In this document: one piece after another, positions 58,618 to 64,000 of the stretch
How the letters are laid out: the number at the start of each line of letters is the position of its first letter
How positions within the stretch are numbered: the first letter of the stretch is position 1
Assembly (NCBI RefSeq): GCF_040219615.1
Contig: NZ_JAVJSE010000016.1
Location: 45,016 to 109,015 of the forward strand
From: Thalassobaculum_A sp040219615
GTDB taxonomy: Bacteria; Pseudomonadota; Alphaproteobacteria; Thalassobaculales; Thalassobaculaceae
Direction of reading: 5' to 3'
DNA: 64,000 nt
The notes under the pieces: model-generated
Database searches by the model: none
The model's input: the letters and a program-made list of their open reading frames with translations, nothing else
What the model was told of the DNA's origin: nothing
Translations under genes and position numbers: made by a program

Positions 58618-59652
58618 ATGACGACACGACGCAAGCTTCTGACCACCGGCGCGCTCGCCGGCGCCGCCGCCCTGGCCGCCCCGGCGGTCCACGCCCAGAC
58701 CAAGATCCGCTGGCGCATGCAGACCTATGCCGGCCCGGCGCTGGCCGAGCACGTGATCAAGCCGGCGATCGAGAGCTTCAACAAGATCGCCGGCGACCGC
58801 ATGCAGATCGAGCTGTTCTTCGCCGATCAGCTGGTCCCGACCGGCGAGTTGTTCCGCGCCATGCAGCGCGGCACCATCGACGCGGTGCAGTCCGACGACG
58901 ACTCCATGGCATCGCCGACCGAGGTCACGGTGTTCGGCGGCTACTTCCCGTTCGCCAGCCGCTACAGCCTCGACGTGCCGGTGCTGTTCAACCAGTACGG
59001 CCTGAACGAGATCTGGGACGCGGAGTACTCCAAGGTCGGCGTCAAGCACCTGTCGGCCGGCGCCTGGGACCCCTGCCACTTCGCCACCAAGGAGCCGATC
59101 CACAGCCTGGCCGACCTGAAGGGCAAGCGGGTGTTCACCTTCCCGACCGCCGGCCGCTTCATGGCGCAGTTCGGCGTGGTGCCGGTCACCCTGCCGTGGG
59201 AGGACATCGAGGTCGCGGTGCAGACCGGCGAGCTCGACGGCATCGCCTGGTCGGGCATCACCGAGGACTACACGGTCGGCTGGGCCGACGTGACCGACTA
59301 CTTCCTGACCAACAACATCTCCGGCGCCTGGGCGGGGTCGTTCTTCGCCAACATGGACCGCTACAACGAGCTCCCGGACGACCTGAAGGAGCTGCTGAAG
59401 CTGACCATGGACAGCAGCCACTACTATCGCCAGTGGTGGTACTGGGGCGGCGAGGCGTCGCTGCGGGTCAACGGCACCAAGATGAAGCTGACCACGATCC
59501 CCGACGCCGAGTGGGACACGGTCGAGAAGGCGGCCGTCAAGTTCTGGGACGAGATCGCCGCCGAGTCCCCGACCAAGAAGAAGGTCGTGGACATCTTCAA
59601 GAAGTACAACGCCGACATGCAGAAGGCCGGCCGGCCGTATCGCTACGGCTGA
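58618..59652 (+). CDS. dctP: TRAP transporter substrate-binding protein, Tat signal
   Basis: A 344-residue periplasmic receptor with a twin-arginine-like signal (TTRRKLLTTGALAGAAALAA). The body carries the TRAP-type core: RMQIELFFADQLVPTGELFR, MQRGTIDAVQSDDDSMASP, LADLKGKRVFTFPTAGRFMA and TGELDGIAWSGITEDYTVGW. The conserved arginine of carboxylate-binding TRAP receptors lies in GKRVFTF-GR context, so a carboxylate ligand is possible, but the subgroup is not the C4-dicarboxylate one. It ends shortly before two hairpins at 59664-59722. Confidence 0.94.
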   Translation: MTTRRKLLTTGALAGAAALAAPAVHAQTKIRWRMQTYAGPALAEHVIKPAIESFNKIAGDRMQIELFFADQLVPTGELFRAMQRGTIDAVQSDDDSMASPTEVTVFGGYFPFASRYSLDVPVLFNQYGLNEIWDAEYSKVGVKHLSAGAWDPCHFATKEPIHSLADLKGKRVFTFPTAGRFMAQFGVVPVTLPWEDIEVAVQTGELDGIAWSGITEDYTVGWADVTDYFLTNNISGAWAGSFFANMDRYNELPDDLKELLKLTMDSSHYYRQWWYWGGEASLRVNGTKMKLTTIPDAEWDTVEKAAVKFWDEIAAESPTKKKVVDIFKKYNADMQKAGRPYRYG

Positions 59653-59663
59653 CGGCAGGGCGG

Positions 59664-59722
59664 CGGGCGTTCGGCGCCCGTCGCTCCGTGGGCCCCGGAG
59701 CCGCCCCGGATCAAGTCCGGGG
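59664..59722 (+). terminator. Two stem-loops after dctP
   Basis: CGGGCG-TTCGG-CGCCCG (59664-59680) begins 11 bases after the dctP stop. CCCCGGA-TCAAG-TCCGGGG (59704-59722) follows. Neither has a T-run. They could stabilise the TRAP mRNA or attenuate read-through into the ligase gene. The second resembles dispersed alphaproteobacterial repeats. Confidence 0.5.
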
Positions 59723-59782
59723 CCCTCCGGGGTGACGACGAGGGGATGAGGCCGGATGGCATTGCCTGGCCGGTCCCCGTCC

Positions 59783-59835
59783 TTCGTCATTCCGGAGGGG
59801 GCGCGCGAGCGCCCGGCTCCGGAAACCACGCGACG
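59783..59835. repeat. Single unit of the dispersed palindromic repeat
   Basis: TTCGTCATTCCGGA leads into a GC-rich core (GGGCGCGCGAGCGCCC) and ends CTCCGGAAACCACGCGACG. It matches the unit found at 33714-33773, in the same orientation as that copy. It lies in the 268-base gap before the ligase gene. Confidence 0.8.
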
Positions 59836-59920
59836 CCTCTGCACTGACGAACCCGGGACTGGCGCTTCCCGGCGGACGTGATACAGCGGCGCCGTAACCC
59901 ACAGGATCGCGACGGACCCC

Positions 59921-61288
59921 ATGGCTGGCAGGATGACACTGGACGAACTCAGGCAGGCCGTGGCGGACGGCGCGATCGACACGGTGGTGGTCGCGCAGGT
60001 CGACATGCAGGGCCGGCTGATGGGCAAGCGCATGCAGGCCGAGTACTTCGTCGACAGCGCCTGGGCCGAGGTGCATTCCTGCAACTACCTGCTGGCGACC
60101 GACCTGGAGATGACCACGGTCGAGGGCTACAAGTCGACCAGCTGGGAGGCCGGCTACGGCGACTACACCATGCGCCCCGACCTCTCGACCCTGCGCCGGA
60201 TCCCGTGGCTGGAGGGCACCGCCCTGGTGCTGTGCGACGTGCTCGACCACCACGGCCACGCCGAGGTGCCGCACGCCCCGCGCGCGATCCTCAGGAAGCA
60301 GATCGCCCGGCTCGAGGCCATGGGCATGAAGGCCATGATGGCCTCGGAGCTGGAGTTCTTCCTGTTCCGTGACAGCTACGCCGAGGCGCACGCCGCCGGC
60401 TACCGGAACCTCGCGACCTTCAGCCACTACAACGCCGACTACCACATCCTCCAGACCACCAAGGAGGAGGACGTGATGCGGGCGATCCGCAAGGGCCTGC
60501 AGGGCGCCGACATCCCGGTCGAGAACTCCAAGGGCGAGGCCGACGCCGGGCAGTGCGAGATCAACGTGCGCTACGCCGACGCCCTGACCATGGCCGACCG
60601 CCACGCCATCACCAAGAACGCCTGCAAGGAGATCGCCTGGGCCAAGGGCCGATCGATCAGCTTCATGGCGAAGTGGAACTACGCCGCCGCCGGCAACTCC
60701 TCGCACGTCCACCAGTCGCTGTGGAGCCTGGACGGAAAGCCGCTGTTCCACGACCCGGCCGCCGAGCACGGCATGTCCGAGACCATGCGGCACTACATGG
60801 CCGGGCTGCTGCACAACGCCCGCGACATCACCCTGTTCCTGGCGCCCTACATCAACTCCTACAAGCGCTTCGTGAAGGGCACCTTCGCGCCGACCAAGGC
60901 GGTGTGGTCGCTGGACAACCGCACCGCCGGGTTCCGGGTGTGCGGGGCCGGCGGCAAGGGCGTGCGGGTCGAGTGCCGGATCGGCGGCGCCGACCTGAAC
61001 CCCTACCTGGCGATGGCGGCGATGCTGGCGGCCGGCCTCGACGGTATCGAGAACAGGCGGGCGCTGGAGCCGGCCTTCGTCGGCGACGCCTATGGCGGCA
61101 CCGGCGTGCCCGAGGTGCCGACCACCCTGCGCGAGGCGATCGCCGCGCTGGACGGCTCGGAGACCATGCGGGCCGCGTTCGGCGGCGACGTGGTCGACCA
61201 CTACCTGCACGCGGCCAGCTGGGAGCAGTCGGAATACGACCGCCGGGTCACCGACTGGGAAGTCGCGCGCGGGTTCGAACGGGCCTGA
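59921..61288 (+). CDS. Glutamine-synthetase-like gamma-glutamyl ligase
   Basis: A 455-residue member of the glutamine synthetase superfamily of the PuuA/GlnA-like branch. Family blocks are VVAQVDMQGRLMGKRMQ, ELEFFLFRDSYAEA, GEADAGQCEINVRYADALTM, AAAGNSSHVHQSLWSLDG and RTAGFRVCGAGGKGVRVECR. It should couple ATP hydrolysis to glutamylation of an amine. Assimilatory glutamine synthetase is unlikely because of the context: TRAP importer, aldehyde and alcohol dehydrogenases, and an amidohydrolase. Precedents are PuuA (putrescine), IpuC (isopropylamine) and GlnA4 (ethanolamine). Confidence 0.92.
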   Translation: MAGRMTLDELRQAVADGAIDTVVVAQVDMQGRLMGKRMQAEYFVDSAWAEVHSCNYLLATDLEMTTVEGYKSTSWEAGYGDYTMRPDLSTLRRIPWLEGTALVLCDVLDHHGHAEVPHAPRAILRKQIARLEAMGMKAMMASELEFFLFRDSYAEAHAAGYRNLATFSHYNADYHILQTTKEEDVMRAIRKGLQGADIPVENSKGEADAGQCEINVRYADALTMADRHAITKNACKEIAWAKGRSISFMAKWNYAAAGNSSHVHQSLWSLDGKPLFHDPAAEHGMSETMRHYMAGLLHNARDITLFLAPYINSYKRFVKGTFAPTKAVWSLDNRTAGFRVCGAGGKGVRVECRIGGADLNPYLAMAAMLAAGLDGIENRRALEPAFVGDAYGGTGVPEVPTTLREAIAALDGSETMRAAFGGDVVDHYLHAASWEQSEYDRRVTDWEVARGFERA

Positions 61289-61308
61289 GCCCGAGGGAGG
61301 ACGATGGC

Positions 61309-62691
61309 ATGAGCACGATGATCCGCTGCATTTCGCCGATCGACGGCTCGGTGTTCGCCGAGCGCCCGGCGATGCCGGCCGAGGCCGCCCGCGCCGCCGT
61401 CGACGGCGCCCGCCGCCTGCAGAAGGAGTGGGCGGCCCGGCCACTGGCCGAGCGCGTCGCCCTGGTGCGCGCCGGGGTCGAGCGGCTCGGCGCCATGAAC
61501 GACGAGGTGGTGCCCGAGCTGGCCCGCATGATGGGTCGCCCGGTGCGCTACGGCGGCGAGTTCCGCGGCGTGAACGAGCGCGCCTCCTACATGGCCGATA
61601 TCGCCGGGACGGCGCTGGCACCGATCGTGGTCGAGGACTCCGATCGCTTCGAGCGCCGCATCCTGCGCGAGCCCCACGGCGTGGTGTTCGTGGTGGCGCC
61701 CTGGAACTACCCCTACATGACCGCCATCAACACCGTGGCGCCGGCGCTGATCGCCGGCAACGCGGTGGCGCTGAAGCACGCATCGCAGACCCTGCTGGTC
61801 GGCGAGCGCATGGTCCGCGCCTTCGAGGAGGCTGGGCTGCCGAAAGGGCTGTTCGTCAACCTGTTCCTCGACCACGCCACCACCGAGGCGCTGATCGCCG
61901 GCCGGGCCTTCGACTTCGTGAACTTCACCGGCTCGGTCGGCGGCGGCCGGGCGATCGAGCGGGCGGCCGCCGGCACCTTCACCGGGCTGGGGCTCGAGCT
62001 CGGCGGCAAGGACCCGGGCTACGTCATGGACGACGCCGACGTGGCGGCGGCGGCCGACACCCTGATCGACGGCGCCATGTTCAACTCCGGCCAGTGCTGC
62101 TGCGGGATCGAGCGGATCTACGTGGTCGACCGCCTGTACGACGACTTCGTCGCCAAGTCGGTGGCGATCGTCGAGGGCTACCGGCTCGGCAATCCGCTGG
62201 ACCCGGAGACCACCCTCGGCCCGATGGCCAACAAGCGCTTCGCCGACGAGGCCCGCGCCCAGGTGTCCGAGGCGGTCGCCGCCGGGGCGAGGCCGCTGAT
62301 CGGCCGGCAGCTGTTCCCGCAGGACGACGGCGGCACCTACCTGATGCCGCAGATCCTGGTCGACGTGACCCACGACATGCGGGTGATGCGCGACGAGACC
62401 TTCGCCCCGGTGGTCGGCATCATGAGGGTGTCCGGCGACGACGAGGCCGTCCGGCTGATGAACGACAGCCAGTTCGGCCTGACTGCCTCGCTGTGGACCC
62501 GTGACCCGGGCCGCGCGGCGGCGCTCGGTGCCCGCATCGAGACCGGCACCGTGTTCATGAACCGCGCCGACTACCTGGACCCCGGCCTGTGCTGGACCGG
62601 CTGCAAGGACACCGGCCGCGGCGGCGCGCTGTCGCCGATCGGCTTCCAGAACCTCACCCGTCCCAAGTCCTACCATCTGAAGAAGGCCTGA
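61309..62691 (+). CDS. NAD(P)-dependent aldehyde dehydrogenase
   Basis: A 460-residue aldehyde dehydrogenase. NAD-site blocks are VFVVAPWNYPYMTAINTVAP and FVNFTGSVGGGRAIERAAAG. The general base Glu is in LGLELGGKDPGYVMDDAD and the nucleophile Cys is within FNSGQCCCGIERIYV, where three cysteines stand in a row. ETFAPVVGIMRV is also present. GGGAGGACG precedes the start. It follows the ligase by 20 bases and is followed by the iron alcohol dehydrogenase after five bases. It probably oxidises a gamma-glutamyl aminoaldehyde. Confidence 0.94.
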   Translation: MSTMIRCISPIDGSVFAERPAMPAEAARAAVDGARRLQKEWAARPLAERVALVRAGVERLGAMNDEVVPELARMMGRPVRYGGEFRGVNERASYMADIAGTALAPIVVEDSDRFERRILREPHGVVFVVAPWNYPYMTAINTVAPALIAGNAVALKHASQTLLVGERMVRAFEEAGLPKGLFVNLFLDHATTEALIAGRAFDFVNFTGSVGGGRAIERAAAGTFTGLGLELGGKDPGYVMDDADVAAAADTLIDGAMFNSGQCCCGIERIYVVDRLYDDFVAKSVAIVEGYRLGNPLDPETTLGPMANKRFADEARAQVSEAVAAGARPLIGRQLFPQDDGGTYLMPQILVDVTHDMRVMRDETFAPVVGIMRVSGDDEAVRLMNDSQFGLTASLWTRDPGRAAALGARIETGTVFMNRADYLDPGLCWTGCKDTGRGGALSPIGFQNLTRPKSYHLKKA

Positions 62692-62696
62692 CGCGC

Positions 62697-63845
62697 ATGT
62701 CGTCCCCGACCGCCAACTGGAGCTATCCGACCGCCATCCGCTTCGGGGCCGGCCGGATCAAGGAACTGCCGCAGGCCTGCGCCGCCGCCGGGATCCGGCG
62801 GCCGCTGCTGGTGACCGACCGCGGCCTCGCCGGGTTGCCGATCACCGCCGCCACCCTTGACATCCTGGACGCCGCCGGCCTCGGCCGGGCGATGTTCTCG
62901 CAAGTCGACCCGAACCCGACCGACGTCAACCTCGCGGCCGGCGTCGCCGCCTTCAAGGCCGGCGGCCATGACGGGGTGATCGCGTTCGGCGGCGGCTCCG
63001 GCCTCGACCTCGGCAAGCTGGTGGCGTTCCAGGCGGGCCAGACCCGGCCGGTCTGGGACTTCGAGGACATCGGCGACTGGTGGACCCGGGCCGACGCTTC
63101 GAAGATCGCACCGAACGTGGCGGTGCCGACCACCGCCGGCACCGGCTCCGAGGTCGGCCGCGCCGGCGTGCTGACCAACTCAGAGAGCCATGTGAAGAAG
63201 GTGATCTTCCACCCGAAGATCCTGCCCTCGGTGGTGATCTGCGATCCCGAGCTGACGGTCGGCATGCCGAAGGCGATCACCGCCGGCACCGGTCTGGACG
63301 CCTTCGCGCACTGCCTGGAGGCCTATTGCAGCCCGTTCTATCACCCGATGAGCCAGGGCATCGCGCTCGAGGGCCTGCGGCTGGTCGCCGCCTACCTGCC
63401 GCGCGCCTATGCCGACGGCGGCGACCTGGAGGCCCGCGCCCACATGATGAGCGCCGCCGCGATGGGGGCGGTCGCCTTCCAGAAGGGCCTGGGCGCGATC
63501 CACGCCCTCTCGCACCCGGTCGGTGCGGTCTACAACACCCATCACGGCACCACCAACGCCGTGGTGATGCCGGCGGTGCTGCGCTTCAACCGCCCGGCGG
63601 TCGAGGCCCGGCTGGCGGCGGCGGCGTCCTATCTCGGGGTCGGCAGCAGCTTCGGCGCGTTCTACGACCTGGCGCTCGGGCTGCGGTCCGAGATGAACAT
63701 CCCGGAGAAGCTGCGCGAGCTCGGGGTCGGCGACAACCGGATCGACGAGCTGGCCGCCATGGCGATCGTCGACCCGACGGCCGGCGGCAACCCGGTCGAG
63801 CTGACCCTGGACGCCGCGAAGGAGCTGTTCCGCGAGGTGATCTGA
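62697..63845 (+). CDS. Iron-containing (type III) alcohol dehydrogenase
   Basis: A 382-residue type III alcohol dehydrogenase. The NAD loop is GVIAFGGGSGLDLGKLVAF. PTTAGTGSEVGRAGVL is a conserved motif. Metal ligands are in GTGLDAFAHCLEAYCS (Asp and His), GLGAIHALSHPVGA and YNTHHGTTNAVVMP. It should interconvert an alcohol and an aldehyde, the step before or beside the aldehyde dehydrogenase. It is the last gene of the cluster in the window. A dispersed repeat begins 46 bases after its stop. Confidence 0.94.
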   Translation: MSSPTANWSYPTAIRFGAGRIKELPQACAAAGIRRPLLVTDRGLAGLPITAATLDILDAAGLGRAMFSQVDPNPTDVNLAAGVAAFKAGGHDGVIAFGGGSGLDLGKLVAFQAGQTRPVWDFEDIGDWWTRADASKIAPNVAVPTTAGTGSEVGRAGVLTNSESHVKKVIFHPKILPSVVICDPELTVGMPKAITAGTGLDAFAHCLEAYCSPFYHPMSQGIALEGLRLVAAYLPRAYADGGDLEARAHMMSAAAMGAVAFQKGLGAIHALSHPVGAVYNTHHGTTNAVVMPAVLRFNRPAVEARLAAAASYLGVGSSFGAFYDLALGLRSEMNIPEKLRELGVGDNRIDELAAMAIVDPTAGGNPVELTLDAAKELFREVI

Positions 63846-63890
63846 GCAGCCCGTCGCTGCGTCTACGGTGTTCACACATTTCTCGGCGGC

Positions 63891-64000
63891 TGGTGGGTTC
63901 CGGAGCCGGACGCTCACGCGTCCCCTCCGGAATGACGGAAGTTTGGCGGAATTCGGCCGATTTCACCGCGAGATCCCACCCCCCTGTCGTCATCCCGGAG
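63891..64000. repeat. Dispersed palindromic repeat running off the right edge
   Basis: A first unit at 63891-63940 starts GGTGGGTTCCGGAG and ends CTCCGGAATGACGG. The beginning of an inverted unit (GTCGTCATCCCGGAG) occupies 63986-64000. This repeats the two-unit inverted layout seen at 33620-33773. No gene is visible between 63846 and the edge. Confidence 0.8.

Noticed and set aside
59921..61288. Housekeeping glutamine synthetase (glnA)
   Set aside because: No glnB follows, the sequence is of the PuuA-like branch, and the context is catabolic.
1..64000. CRISPR arrays, insertion sequences, prophage or integrative elements
   Set aside because: No regularly spaced repeats, transposase, integrase or phage structural genes were seen. 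The repeats present are short palindromic intergenic elements.

Overview
The window is a gene-dense, very GC-rich stretch of bacterial chromosome. Third codon positions are strongly biased to G and C, so many long antisense frames are open but are not genes. The gene set points to an alphaproteobacterium, most likely Rhodospirillales or a relative. Supporting genes are Coq7 and DsbB, tripartite tricarboxylate (Tct) and TRAP transporters, an OpgD-type glucan protein, a short GluQ, a long-form LeuA and several MarR regulators. Taxonomy is inferred from gene content only. No phage, insertion sequence, CRISPR array or rRNA was seen. There is one tRNA gene, tRNA-Leu(CAA).

Layout. 1-4287 (minus) holds the start of an amino-acid ABC operon that runs off the left edge, then cobQ overlapping a diguanylate cyclase. 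4347-12795 holds an unrecognised protein, a class III CoA-transferase, two MarR regulators with palindromic operators, an EmrA-like adaptor, a histidine kinase, cysE and an HD-GYP protein. 12816-22278 holds an OpgD-like protein, a glyoxalase I, an O-methyltransferase, a Tat-exported multicopper oxidase with a Met-rich loop, an RraA-like protein, and an MFS/LysR divergent pair. 22298-26252 holds the tRNA, a peroxiredoxin-like/prolyl-hydroxylase fusion, and a yqaA-dsbB-coq7-kinase run. 26265-29802 is a marR-tctC-tctB-tctA operon. 30036-41401 holds an aminotransferase, HNH protein, esterase, gluQ, phosphatase, LpxR-like protein, leuA and a Lon-like protease. 41409-50228 is a mixed accessory stretch: a Phd antitoxin with a nonsense-mutated ParE toxin, an isochorismatase-fold protein lacking its catalytic triad, a DUF2975/HTH/lipoprotein module, a diheme cytochrome c, and a PAS/STAS pair. 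50303-51436 is msrB-msrA. 51659-54879 holds three paralogous PAS_5-type proteins and a membrane-fused spermidine-synthase-like protein.

The most coherent system is 54889-63845. A divergent RpiR regulator and a perfect operator sit beside an N-formylglutamate-amidohydrolase-like gene. A complete TRAP transporter, a glutamine-synthetase-like ligase, an aldehyde dehydrogenase and an iron alcohol dehydrogenase follow. I infer a pathway in which an imported amine or amino alcohol is gamma-glutamylated, oxidised in two steps and then released by the amidohydrolase. The substrate is unknown.

Intergenic regions carry a palindromic repeat family (33620-33773, 59783-59835, 63891-64000), a second inverted repeat at 28225-28312, and several hairpins and operators listed below.
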